This document shows positions 11,340 through 22,920 of a stretch of 64,000 bases of DNA, piece after piece. Numbering within the stretch: the stretch's first letter is position 1; each line of letters begins with the position of its first letter. The notes under the pieces are model-generated. The model ran no database searches. It was not told the origin of the DNA and was given only the letters and a program-made list of their open reading frames with translations. Made by a program: the position numbers and the translations under genes. The stretch is from Anadara kagoshimensis (lineage: Eukaryota; Mollusca; Bivalvia; Arcoida; Arcidae): the NCBI GenBank assembly GCA_021292105.1, contig CM037861.1, positions 26,529,110 to 26,593,109 on the forward strand. The letters run 5' to 3'.

Positions 11340-13612
11340 GTCCAGTGGGTTGTACATTGGACTTGGTCCTATACAAATAGTCTTAGCGTCAGGTTGTACA
11401 TTTCATTTGGTCTTATGAAACCAGTGTTAGCGTCAGGTTGTACATTTTACTTGGTCCTATACAACCAGTGTTGACGTCGGGTTGTCCATTTCACTTGGTC
11501 CTATACAACCAGTGTTGACGTCGGGATGTCCATTTCACTTTGTGGTATACGCTATACAACCAGTGTTGGCGTCGGGTTGTCCATTTCACTTGGTGCTTTA
11601 CAACCAGTGTTGACGTCGGGTTGTCCATTTCACTTGGTGCTTTACAACCAGTGTTGACGTCGGGTTGTCCATTTCACTTGGTGCTTTACAACCAGTGTTG
11701 GCGTGGGGTTGTCCATTTCACTTGGTGCTATACAACCAGTGTTGACGTCGGGTTGTACAGTGTTGGCGTCGGGTTGTCCATTTTACTTGGTGCTTTACAA
11801 CCAGTGTTGACGTCGGGTTGTCCATTTCACTTGGTGCTATACAACCAGTGTTGACGTCGGGTTGTCCATTTCACTTGGTGCTTTACAACCAGTGTTGACG
11901 TCGGGTTGTCCATTTCACTTGGTGCTTTACAACCAGTGTTGACGTCGGGTTGTCCATTTCACTTGGTGCTTTACAACCAGTGTTGACGTCGGGTTGTCCA
12001 TTTCACTTGGTGCTTTACAACCAGTGTTGACGTCGGGTTGTCCATTTCACTTGGTGCTTTACAACCAGTGTTGACGTCGGGTTGTCCATTTCACTTGGTG
12101 CTTTACAACCAGTGTTGACGTCGGGTTGTCCATTTCACTTGGTGCTTTACAACCAGTGTTGACGTCGGGTTGTCCATTTCACTTGGTGCTTTACAACCAG
12201 TGTTGACGTCGGGTTGTCCATTTCACTTGGTGCTTTACAACCAGTGTTGACGTCGGGTTGTCCATTTCACTTGGTGCTTTACAACCAGTGTTGACGTCGG
12301 GTTGTCCATTTCACTTGGTGCTATACAACCAGTGTTGACGTCGGGTTGTCCATTTCACTTGGTGCTTTACAACCAGTGTTGACGTCGGGTTGTCCATTTC
12401 ACTTGGTGCTTTACAACCAGTGTTGACGTCGGGTTGTCCATTTCACTTGGTGCTATACAACCAGTGTTGACGTCGGGTTGTCCATTTCACTTGGTGCTTT
12501 ACAACCAGTGTTGACGTCGGGTTGTCCATTTCACTTGGTGCTTTACAACCAGTGTTGACGTCGGGTTGTCCATTTCACTTGGTGCTATACAACCAGTGTT
12601 GACGTCGGGTTGTCCATTTCACTTGGTGCTTTACAACCAGTGTTGACGTCGGGTTGTCCATTTCACTTGGTGCTTTACAACCAGTGTTGACGTCGGGTTG
12701 TCCATTTCACTTGGTGCTTTACAACCAGTGTTGACGTCGGGTTGTCCATTTCACTTGGTGCTTTACAACCAGTGTTGACGTCGGGTTGTCCATTTCACTT
12801 GGTGCTTTACAACCAGTGTTGACGTCGGGTTGTCCATTTCACTTGGTGCTTTACAACCAGTGTTGACGTCGGGTTGTCCATTTCACTTGGTGCTTTACAA
12901 CCAGTGTTGACGTCGGGTTGTCCATTTCACTTGGTGCTTTACAACCAGTGTTGACGTCGGGTTGTCCATTTCACTTGGTGCTTTACAACCAGTGTTGACG
13001 TCGGGTTGTCCATTTCACTTGGTGCTTTACAACCAGTGTTGACGTCGGGTTGTCCATTTCACTTGGTGCTTTACAACCAGTGTTGACGTCGGGTTGTCCA
13101 TTTCACTTGGTGCTTTACAACCAGTGTTGACGTCGGGTTGTCCATTTCACTTGGTGCTTTACAACCAGTGTTGACGTCGGGTTGTCCATTTCACTTGGTG
13201 CTTTACAACCAGTGTTGACGTCGGGTTGTCCATTTCACTTGGTGCTTTACAACCAGTGTTGACGTCGGGTTGTCCATTTCACTTGGTGCTTTACAACCAG
13301 TGTTGACGTCGGGTTGTCCATTTCACTTGGTGCTTTACAACCAGTGTTGGCGTCGGGTTGTACAGTTCTGTTTCACTTGGTGCTATACAACCAGTGTTGA
13401 CGTCGGGTTGTCCATTTCACTTGGTGCTTTACAACCAGTGTTGACGTCGGGTTGTACAGTTCTGTTTCACTTGGTTCTGTACAACCAGTGTTGACGTCGG
13501 GTTGTCCATTTTGCTTCACGTCGGATTCTACAGTTCTGTTTCACTTGGTTCTGTACAACCAGTGTTGGCGTCGGGTTGTCCATTTCACTTGGTGCTTTAC
13601 AACTAGTGTTAT
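11340..13612 (+). repeat. Minisatellite, 44 bp unit, about 50 copies, very uniform
   Basis: The unit runs TTGTCCATTTCACTTGGTGC / TTTACAACCAGTGTTGACGT / CGGG. The core (about 11.8-13.3 kb) is almost invariant, varying mostly at TTTAC or TATAC; both edges are variant, with insertions near 13360-13560. Each unit holds a TGACGTC motif and a possible ACAACC/GGTTGT stem. The length is not a multiple of three, so edge frames are not genes. A C-run (11262-11274) lies just before. Confidence 0.97.
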
Positions 13613-13614
13613 CA

Positions 13615-14566
13615 TGTGTGCTACTGTTTCCTGTTTCTGTCTTTACATACAAAGGTGTTCAGAAAACTTTCCATAATTGTGTAATATTGCTCACCTAGCA
13701 CGTCTATTGCTATGAAAGAACTTATGTGCATCAAAATTTAATAGTAACGGACTAGATGAACGTCTCCAACCAAATCAGAGATGGTAAGCTATTTATGGTC
13801 CAGGTCTATTAAAGTTCTTTCAGAATCTTCTTTCTAAATACCCAACGGTATGTTTTAACACTTCAGTTGTGCTGTTAGTCTCACGACGTCATACATGTTT
13901 TTGACGCCATCAGAAAAGGTCAGGTCAGGTGCTCCTGAAATTTTACACAATACTCTGTATCCCTTTCTTTTAATATCAATACATTATATTGATAAATGTT
14001 TTAAGCACATCAAACTATATCATGACCCAAGCATGTACTAGACTTATTTAGTTTCTTAAGTAGGTTGTCTTAAGTCAGAACGGGTATCTTGACCCTGAGA
14101 TATTTACACTGTGTCAGCTAAATTAAGTAGAAAAAAACCCATGATATCACAAACAAACGTGAATAGAATTTATAAACTTAAAAACTGTATCACTCTGATT
14201 TGGAATAAAGGTTGGTAAAGTATAATGTTTACTTTGGTTTATACAATCCGTCTGTTTAAATAATCCGATAAAACAGTGTTTTCAAAAGCGGGATCCATTT
14301 ATAAGTTTAACCCTTCAGAATCAAGGTTAAATTATAAGTATGCTTTATGCCCTCGTCATGCACTTTTTAATGTTTAAAAGCTTTAATATGCTTTAAAAGG
14401 TAGGGCTTCCTTTTCAATTAAATTCTATATGGGAACATTTTCATTTTTTACAAAATATTTAAATACATTTCGTTATGTCATGTTAGGCTTTTAAATCAAA
14501 TCACTTTCAAAAAGTAATAGTACAAGGGTACAAATAAGAGGCCTTCATACTAGAACCTGAAAAGGT
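13615..14566. other. Unassigned AT-rich sequence
   Basis: No gene or clear repeat seen. Confidence 0.5.
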
Positions 14567-15140
14567 GAATTATAACCCACAGATTATGCGAACTTGTTCG
14601 TCCATGAAAAGTTGCTAAGCACATGAAAAAGTGAATTATAACCGACAACTTAGAGAACTTGTTCGTCCATGGAAATTTGCCAAGCATATGAAAAAGTGAA
14701 TTATAACCGACAACTTATGAGAACTTGTTCGTCCATGGAAATTTGCCAAGCATATGAAAAAGTGAATTATAACCGACAACTTATGAAAACTTGTTCGTCC
14801 ATGAAAAGTTGCCAAGCACATGAAATAGTGAATTATAACCGACAACTTATGAGAACTTCTTCGTCCATGGAAAATTGCCAAGCACATGAAAAAGTGAATT
14901 ATAACCGACAACTTATGAGAACTTCTTCGTCCATGGAAATTGCCAAGCACATGAAAAAGTGAATTATAACCGACAACTTATGAGAACTTGTTCGTCCATG
15001 AAAAGTTGCCAAGCACATGAAAAGGTGAATTATAACCTACAACTTATGAGAACTTGTTCGTCAATGAAAAGTTGCCAAGCACATGAAAAATAACCGACAG
15101 CTTATAAATGAGAACTTGCTCGTCGATGAAAAGTTGCCAG
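14567..15140 (+). repeat. Tandem array, 66 bp unit, about 9 copies
   Basis: GTTCGTCCATG(A/G)AAA recurs every 66 bp from about 14596. Being 22 codons long, the unit leaves frames open on both strands (14669-14962 plus, 14950-14636 minus). Two opposite open frames argue for an array effect and not a gene. A T-run follows at 15235-15255. Confidence 0.9.
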
Positions 15141-15734
15141 AGATATGGAAGAAATAAATCAGTATCGAGAAATGTTCAAAACCATAGCACTAATTCACAG
15201 AATCCAGAATCCAATGAGTTTTCTTCTCCCTTGATTTTTTTTTTTTTTTTTTTTTCTTTTATGAGCTCTAGATGTGTTATTATGCATTTTAATATTTCAA
15301 TTCTACTTAAGGGTATTTTTGTCAGCAAAAGACGCCCAAACACAGTCATGCATTTTAAACTCGCTTCTCCTTCTCTGACATAGAGACACAATGTGATAAG
15401 ATTATGGCATTGATTACCCCATATGTATAATATAGGGATGTGTTGGGTCATAAATTATTACGTATCAGTATATATGAGCAATATGATACATTTGTATTGC
15501 TTTCAAGCTTTGGAGAAATCTGTTGTAGACAGAAAGCATTAATACTTATGTCATATTATAATTTTTTTAATTTCTCAATGAAATATTAAAAAATGTATTA
15601 AAAAATTTATAATATGAGAACGTATAATTTATAATTTTTTAAATATTCCATTCAGAAAATTCCAAAATAAAATATGACAATTTTTATGACACATGTGGAT
15701 CTGATGAAATTTAAAATATTGTGTTTATGTCAGC

Positions 15735-15955
15735 AAAATCCTATTGTGCGAAACTGGTGGATAGGTCACACCATCAGGAAACCTGCGAACAACAGCAAAA
15801 TACGCTCTAAAATCGAATCCACAGGGAAAAAGGAAATAGGATGTCCAAAAAACATTTGGAGAGAAGATACTGAATCAGAGGGGATACACCTTGACAGACA
15901 TTGAAAAAACCGCACAGAACAGGGTCAGATAGGGGGGATTTTGTCAATGGCCTAA
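15735..15955 (+). pseudogene. 3' remnant of a LINE reverse-transcriptase ORF
   Basis: The translation holds WIGHTIRKP, a GK..G.PK.IWRED stretch, then after a frameshift near 15880 GYTLTDIEKTAQNRVR. This is the C-terminal tail typical of endonuclease/reverse-transcriptase ORFs of non-LTR elements (W-x-G-H-x-x-R, G-R-P-x-x-x-W-R, A-x-x-R). A TAG stands where the conserved W after RVR is expected. Dead on two counts and heavily truncated at the 5' side. Confidence 0.75.
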
Positions 15956-16214
15956 GCTCCACTGAGATTTAAAGCCAAAATAGGTAAGAAGTGACCGTGG
16001 CCAAGACTTAAATAACACCGGTGGGTACCGTGTCCTTCTATTCTTGTAAAAACAGTATAATATGTACATTCATAATTAATTAATCGGATGTTATGTTTCA
16101 CGAACACACTAAAACTACAAACAAATGAAAACAGAAAACCAAACAAAACATTGAAACTGCTATTACGTTGGACTGTCACTTGAAATATATGGATTGATTC
16201 GTAGTGTTTGTTAA

Positions 16215-16561
16215 CCACTGCGGTAGCTCAGTTGGTAGAGTGCTCGCTCCGTAAGTGGGAGTTCGTGGGTTCGAACCCCGGCCGGGTCTAACCCAAGACT
16301 TGAAAGTGGGTAGTGACTGTTCTTTCGCCAAGCACTCGGCATTACGAAAGTCACGGTTCTTTCGGATGGAAACTTAAAATAAACGAGGTCCATGTCCCAG
16401 TATGTGTGGCACGATAAAGAACCCCGCTGTTTAATGCCATAAGCGCAACGCCTAGGCAAAATTTCTGCACCTTCGCCTATAGCTGGCGACGTCTCGATAT
16501 AAGTGAAATATTTTTGATTGGGACGTTAAACATCATTACTCAACTCAACTCAACTCAACTT
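16215..16561 (+). mobile_element. tRNA-headed SINE, full length, with target duplication
   Basis: Boxes A and B, body and (ACTCA)n tail are complete. The flanks GTAGTGTTTGTTAA (16201-16214) and GTAGTGTTGGTTAA (16562-16575) differ at one base. No intact tRNA 3' half follows box B, so it is not a tRNA gene. Confidence 0.92.
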
Positions 16562-16579
16562 GTAGTGTTGGTTAAAAAT

Positions 16580-17340
16580 AGTTCGCAACCAAGTTGGCAA
16601 CAATGATTAATTTGATCAGTGTTTAATGATTGTCATGACTTAGAAACTGAATCAGCTACAAAGAACACAAAAAATGTCAAACAGCACGTAACCAATATGA
16701 CATTGGTAACTTTTATGTTAATTTCGGTATCTGAAATTGGACAGTTTTCATTGTATTACTTTTTAGGCTTGCGAGCTTGAAAATTAATTTGTGAACTAGT
16801 TACGTGATACAACGAAGTCTATAAATTACATACATGTATTATATCAGTGTTAACTTTACAGCACTAGACGGCCGTTTCGGAATACAATTCCTCATCTGCA
16901 GTAGTGCTTTGACCGAATTTGTGAAACCAAGGGATTGAAAAAATATCCAAATAACCAAATTATATTTAACCAAATTTAGCTAAGGAAATTCTTTACATGA
17001 GGAATTAAACCTTAGGGTTTTTTAGGGATTTTTTATTTTAACTAGCAAGAAATTTAGAGAATAGTACATTTCTGACAATTAAAACAATTGTTCAACAATT
17101 GAACATTATTTGCTTTTTTTGCAAGATGGTTTGGCAACAATATTGTCATGACGTCATATACTGGTTGCCTTATTATCTGTATATTCAGTCCTAATGCACT
17201 CAGTCAGTCTCATATTTTTCATATATTAAAAGAGTATTTTTTTGACCTCGCTAAAGTACTTTATGTCAAAAAAATAACGACAGTGTCCTGTAAAACCTTA
17301 ACCTCTTGGGGATAAAGGTTTAAACAATGTTTATAAAGTC
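16580..17340. other. Unassigned AT-rich sequence
   Basis: I see no gene. A CRE-like TGACGTCA is at about 17149. Confidence 0.5.
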
Positions 17341-17342
17341 AA

Positions 17343-17505
17343 GCAACAATGACCTTGACCTTTTATTTGGAATATTCATATAGGAGCATCCATCTTACGA
17401 TTCACGGTTCATATATGTTTAGTGTCTCGTTATGTAAACCCTTTATATTAATATACTCTTTCATAATGACTATTTAAATTAAAGGACAGGTCAATATTGT
17501 TTGCC
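17343..17505. mobile_element. Family E inverted-repeat element, copy 1
   Basis: The left part reads GACCTTGACCTTTTATTTGGAATATTCATAT. The right part is its inverse with GGACAGGTCAATATTGTTTGCC. Copies are at 44143-44358 and 56723-56965. Confidence 0.65.
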
Positions 17506-17779
17506 AAAAATATAATGTAAACAACCTAACAGTAGAACCGAGCAGTGCACGGGATTAGAACATGTTTGCAGTCTTGCATTGTACCAACGCTTGGCTTTAA
17601 AGCGCTAGTGACTTATAATCTCAACGTATTACAAGGGGCATTAGATTACAATGTCTGCAGGAAAAATCGTTATCTCAGATTTCATTGTCTGTTGGAAAGC
17701 ATGACGTCTCCGGCTTTATTTTTGTAATGTTTTATAATGAGGCCAAATATAAATATAGTACTATAGCAAATGACGTAAT

Positions 17780-17942
17780 GCCTATACACGTGACGTCATA
17801 GATTGGCTGTTCAAACGATTGAAAATGCATGTCATTAACGAAAGTGTTTTAAATCTGTTTCAGCGCGTGTTATGCAGTTTGCTTTGCACGGCAATGGAAG
17901 TTATAGCACTGTAAACGCCGTTTCTAGACAGTCCATTGTCTT
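17780..17942 (+). repeat. Partial copy of the foldback family
   Basis: Shares GTGACGTCATAGATTGGCTGTTC and TTTGCACGGCAATGGA...TAGCACT..TTTCTAGACAGT with 21040-21292, but has only one arm. Confidence 0.75.
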
Positions 17943-17954
17943 ATGAATAGTTTG

Positions 17955-18375
17955 CTATTTCCGGTTTCATAGAAGAGTGTCTAATGGAAACCTAACTACC
18001 TCCGGTTTCATTGAAGTCTGCTTGAAAGCTAATCACATCCGGTTGTATATATTGAACAATGTCTGATGGAAAGCTTACCATGTCATTTATTGAAAAGTGT
18101 CTCATGGATGTTCACCATCAATGTACTTAAGGGTAAACTTACTAAAGAAAAGTACCTGATCTGATGCAAAACGAACCATATTCGGTATCAATGAAGCGTG
18201 TCTGATGAGCAGTTTACCATCTCTGGTTTCACAGATGAGTGTGGAAAACTTATCCTGTATGGCTTCAATGATGAGCTTCTAATTGAAGTTTACCATTTTT
18301 TTTATTTTACTGAAGAATGCCAAATAGAAAATTTGCAATCTCTGGTTGCATTGAAGAGTATTTGATCATTCGTTT
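17955..18375 (+). repeat. Decayed tandem array, ~42 bp unit, about 10 copies
   Basis: Recurring pattern CCGGTTTCATTGAAGAGTGT then CTGATGGAAAGTTTACCAT, heavily diverged with insertions. Confidence 0.65.
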
Positions 18376-18382
18376 GGGTTTC

Positions 18383-18593
18383 AGTGAGTCAAGTTTGACC
18401 TGGCCGTTTGACCTTTAATTTGAATATCAAATTGGGCAAGTTGACTGTGTTATTTAGCGATGTTTCATTACCATACACACCCGGTACCAAGTATTACTGT
18501 CATCTAGCCTAATATTCTCCTTAATTTCACAATGGGTGTCTAGTTGAATATTCCAATTAAAAGTTACAAGACCATGCTAAACTTGACTCACTA
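18383..18593. mobile_element. Family D inverted-repeat element, copy 1
   Basis: Left end GTGAGTCAAGTTTGACCTGG, right end its inverse (AAACTTGACTCAC followed by TATA). Copy 2 is at 39313-39551. Confidence 0.78.
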
Positions 18594-18599
18594 TACCAT

Positions 18600-19332
18600 T
18601 GATTATATCCACTCCGACAAATACATTCCAGTCTTGTGGTTGCAGTACTTATCAAAACCAAACATGTCCGAACCACAATCCAGAAGCAAAGTAAAAACTT
18701 GAAACAAATAAGATTAAACATGTAAATTTCAACTAGGGAAGTGAGGCCGGGTGCTCCGGAAAGATAAGCACCTCCTGTAAAGCTAGTTACAACCGCCATG
18801 TTTGTAATCAAAATTGAGCAAAAGGAACATGGGATGTTAAATATATACAGGGACACAGAAATATGAGGCGTTTTTGCATCTTCGTCAGTATAATGAATTG
18901 CAGGTTATTACAGATATCTTTGATATACAATATTTCTTACAGATGTTTACTTTTTACTTAAATTGTATAATGTTTTTTGCTCAAAATATCTTTAATGTAC
19001 TTTGAAATTATGATAAAATAGTACGTTGTTTTGCCTTGAACTTTTAAAACAGTGGAAAAAACCGATCTACATTTGCCAGAAATTGGGTCGTTTCTTTATC
19101 AAAACAATTTTTTGTTTTTTAAAATGTTGATATATCTTTATTATTATTATCTATCCAAGTGACTGTTTTATTCAATAATTTGTTCTAGTATGTTTATAAA
19201 TAAACAACCGGTTTTCAATGAATCAGAATTTTAAAAAATAATTTCATAATTTTAACTTTTTTTTTCTTATTTTCAATTTTTTATTTTGTGTTTGAACATG
19301 GAGTGCGTTTTTAGTTTTTATTTAATATACAA
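18600..19332. other. Unassigned AT-rich sequence
   Basis: No gene seen. 18663-18700 carries one stray copy of the 49 bp array unit (CATGTCCGAACCACAATCC). Confidence 0.5.
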
Positions 19333-19334
19333 TA

Positions 19335-19548
19335 CAGACCTGTCGAAAGTTTAACACTGAACTAACGAATTGGTGTCGAAGCTTAGCTGTCCAGTGGCCG
19401 AGATATGGATAGCTAGTGACCGAAAAGCCCCCCCCCCCCCCCCCCCCCCGAGAAATATAGGTAACATTTTTTTGAAATGCAGCACACGAGGGTCGAGATA
19501 GGCTGTCGACTCGACACTTATTCGTTAGCTAAATGTTCGACATGTCTG
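19335..19548. mobile_element. Family A element, copy 5 (214 bp) with an internal C-run
   Basis: Intact left end CAGACCTGTCGAAAGTTT; right end GTTCGACATGTCTG. TA at 19333-19334 and 19549-19550. About 20 C residues interrupt it at 19430-19449. Confidence 0.83.
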
Positions 19549-19929
19549 TACTAAACAGTAGCTTTAGCAAGCCATACATTTCCCAGTGACAGAAATAAGG
19601 CATTTGCTATGTGAAGCATTCCTAAACATTATTTGGAAAATTTTGAAATTTCACGATTATTACGTGTCATGGTTTAAATTACGATCATGCCCTGTACCAG
19701 TTTTGAATATATATATATATAATGATATTTTTTTAAATATGGCAATCATATTAAAATATGTGCAATTTTTAAATACATTTGATAATTTTTTAATTGTTTA
19801 TGACAATCATAGTAAATACAGACAGTATATCTCACTGCATGCCAAGGAGGGCACATGTATCAAGATATCTCCGACAGCGTTCACCTTGCAAAAGAACAAA
19901 AGATGAAAGTCCAGGTCCAGTTGCAGCAA

Positions 19930-20770
19930 GCGTAATTAGACACCAATCCGTGTCCAAACCACAATCCCAAAGCAAAGTAGAAACAAATATACTAATCCAT
20001 GTCCAAACCACAATCCAAAAGCAAAGTAAAAAACAAACATACAAACCCATGTCCAAACCACAATCCAAAAGCAAAGTAAAAAACAAACATACCAACCCAT
20101 GTCCAAACCACAATCCTAAATTAAAGCAAAGTAAAAACAAACATACAAACCCATATCCAAACCACAATCCCATGGTAAAGTAAAAACAAACATAACAATC
20201 CATGTCTAAAACCACAAACCAAAGGCAAAGTAAAAACAAACATACCATTCCATGTCCAAACCACAATCATAAAGCAAAGTAAAAACAAACATACTAATCC
20301 ATGTCCACAACACAATTCTAAAGCAAAGTAAAAACAAACATACCAATCCATGTCCAAACCACAACCCCAAACCAAAGCAAAAACAAACATACCAATCCAT
20401 ATCCAAAACACAATCCCAAGCCAAGTAAAAACAAACATACCAATCCATGTCCAAACCACAACCACAAACCAAAGTAAAAACAAACATACCAATCCATGTC
20501 CAAACCACAATCCCAAACCAAAGTAAAAACAAACATACCAATCCATTTTCAATCCACAATCCCAAACCAAAGTAAAACAAACATACCAATCCATGTCCAA
20601 ACCTCAATCCAAAGCAAAGAAATCAAATATAACAATCCATATCCAAAACACAATCCCAAGGCAAAGTAAAAACAAACATATCAATCCATGTCTTAACCAC
20701 AATCCCAAAGCAAAGTAAAGACAAAGATACCAATCAATGTCCAATCCACAATCCCAAAGCAAAGTTAAAA
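19930..20770 (+). repeat. Tandem array, ~49 bp unit, about 16-17 copies
   Basis: The unit reads CCATGTCCAAACCACAATCC / CAAAGCAAAGTAAAAACAAA / CATACCAAT. Unit length drifts between 47 and 54. Long minus-strand frames (20600-19832) result from the stop-free unit and have the same low-complexity phrase over and over. Confidence 0.93.
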
Positions 20771-21039
20771 AACTTTGAAGCTAGAAAATAAGGTAAACGA
20801 ATGCTATTCAGAGGAAAAGTGATAGCACAATTGCTTTCTATAAAATGTTTTAAAAATGGTAAAGTGATAATTTACACAGATCAACGTTTAAAAACTCCAA
20901 ACTTTAGGTTGTTTATAAAGCATAAATAGTGTCAATTTGTGTGGTTTAAGTGTGATGTTTTATAATATGAAACTCTGTTTGAGACCAATTGTAATGACTG
21001 GACTATGATTACATTGCTAAAATTATGTCACTTCTTTTA

Positions 21040-21292
21040 CATACGCGTGACGTCATAGATTGGCTGTTCCGACGATAAAAAATGCATGACGTAAACGACA
21101 GTGTTTAAGATTTATTTCAGGATTTAAAAACCAAAATAAAGTTTTTTTCAAAACTGAGAGATGTACATGTAACAATTGAATTGTCTAGAAATTTGTTTAT
21201 AGTGCTATAACTTCCATTGCCGTGCATATCAATTTGCTTTGCACGGCAATGGATGCTATAGCACTTTAAACGCCATTTCTAGACAGTTCAAT
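21040..21292. repeat. Foldback element with long inverted arms
   Basis: Arm 21168-21226 (ACAATTGAATTGTCTAGAAA...CCATTGCCGTGCA) pairs with about 21239-21292 (TGCACGGCAATGGA...CAGTTCAAT). Upstream flank is shared with the partial copy at 17780. Confidence 0.82.
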
Positions 21293-21299
21293 GGTATGG

Positions 21300-22640
21300 T
21301 TAAACAAATCGTTTTAAAATCATAGATCATAACTAGTACATTTTAACAAAGAGTGAAGCCATATCCCTTATACGCAAAAATCTGTCAATTTTTATTTCCT
21401 TCCTTTTGTTTATGGTTCATATTTGCACATAAATGTCAATATTGCACAAAATGCCAGACACTCCATTTTCTAGTAATTTTAATTGGAATGTGGTCCATAG
21501 TGGAATGCCATCGACTTTTTAATTGTTTAGAATCATCAATAACACTCCTATGAATTTGAACGTAGCTTAATAATAATAAACACACATTTTGGAAATATTC
21601 CCTTAGTTCTGATTTGTGGCAAAGTTCCAACTCAAAAATTCCACGAAAACTTAAAGTAAAAATAGTTTTTTGTTTTTAATTTTGATTTTTATTTTACTAA
21701 TCATGTGGATTAATTTTGGAAAAATACCAATTTTAATGTACGCAGACGCCACACTAAGCCATGCTAAACCGTTGTTACCATGTAATACCAAATGAAAGTT
21801 ATCACCAGCAGACTCTAGAAGCTGGTGTGGCTAAGTAGAGTAGTTCAAGGCCACGACTTTCAGGTCACTCTAACGTTAGCACGCCTCCAATGCGTGATTG
21901 TCAGAAACGGAAAAATACACTACACAGTAATATAACACAGAATACATTACGAAATGTAAATCACTGGTGCATTTAACATCGACACAGCAGGTCGGACTAA
22001 AACAGAGATCTGGGCTTACTGACTTAAAGGTAGAGCATTATCATTATACTAAAAAAAATAATTAAAACTAGTTTTAAAATAAAATAAATTAAAATTGTTA
22101 ATAATTAGACGTTTCCGATCTAAAAAACGACGTTGATATGAGAACTATCGATTTTTTTGCATGGAAAAAATCGAGCACATGTAACGGAATCAATGTTTAG
22201 TCTGACTAATTAGCCCAGTAAAAACCAATTTTATTTAAATGAAAATGTGTGTTTAGTCCGTTAATTAGTCGGGCTAATTAACTGTTACAAACCGAATTAA
22301 TGCATTATTGGAATAGAGTTAATTAAGATTATTAAAATACCGATGAAGAATTTAAAATTTAGTACGTAATGTTACAAAGAAATAAAATAAAACACATGCT
22401 TTCTCCACTGGGTACATCTAAATTCTGTACTTGGTTGAACTCTCTTTATTTAAAATATAATTTAAAAATCTAAATTTAAAACTTATGTATCCTTTAAAAT
22501 CCAGTGTCGTAGCGTGTAATCCTTTTGACAACATGCTTGCACATTCATTTCTTTGTGGCTACGCCACTGAAATCTGTAATAATTTGTCACGTTTTTCCAC
22601 CGAGATAGTTCTGTAATAATTTTTAAGATTTTAAATTTTA
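21300..22640. other. Unassigned AT-rich sequence
   Basis: No gene identified. A stretch at 21820-21880 looks faintly tRNA-like but does not fold acceptably by eye. Confidence 0.5.
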
Positions 22641-22648
22641 ACTTGTGC

Positions 22649-22920
22649 AATTAAATTCTACAATTTAAACTACTTAATTTCTTTATCTAAACAAAGGATT
22701 CTTCTAACCGTCGTTTACTTGTAAATATTTTCAAAACCAACCGTTTATGTGTCCTTAATTTTATCTTTCTTTTTACATTGGCTTAATTAATATTTGTTAA
22801 ATCAATTAAATTCTACAATTTAAACTTACTACTTTTATTTCTTAAATATCAACAACCTTTATTTAAATCTTGTAAATATTTTCAAAACCAACCGTTTATG
22901 CGTCCTTAATTTTTTCCTAA
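22649..22920 (+). repeat. Two-copy tandem duplication, ~156 bp period
   Basis: AATTAAATTCTACAATTTAAACT and GTAAATATTTTCAAAACCAACCGTTTATG occur twice, about 150-156 bp apart, with differing insertions. Confidence 0.75.

Noticed and set aside
11340-13612. CRISPR-like regular spacing
   Set aside because: Units are contiguous with no unique spacers, and the genome is eukaryotic.
11232-13676. Several frames repeating CPFHLVLYNQC
   Set aside because: Translation of the 44 bp minisatellite; frames shift with every unit.
16215-16290. Functional tRNA gene
   Set aside because: Same SINE head, inside a full-length SINE with target duplication.
19832-20607. Three long minus-strand frames rich in W, C, F and Y
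   Set aside because: All are the 49 bp array read in different frames; amino acid content follows the repeat, and no gene structure is present.
21815-21885. tRNA-like stretch (GTGTGGCTAAGTAGAG...)
   Set aside because: No convincing anticodon or T arm by eye; a covariance-model scan would decide.
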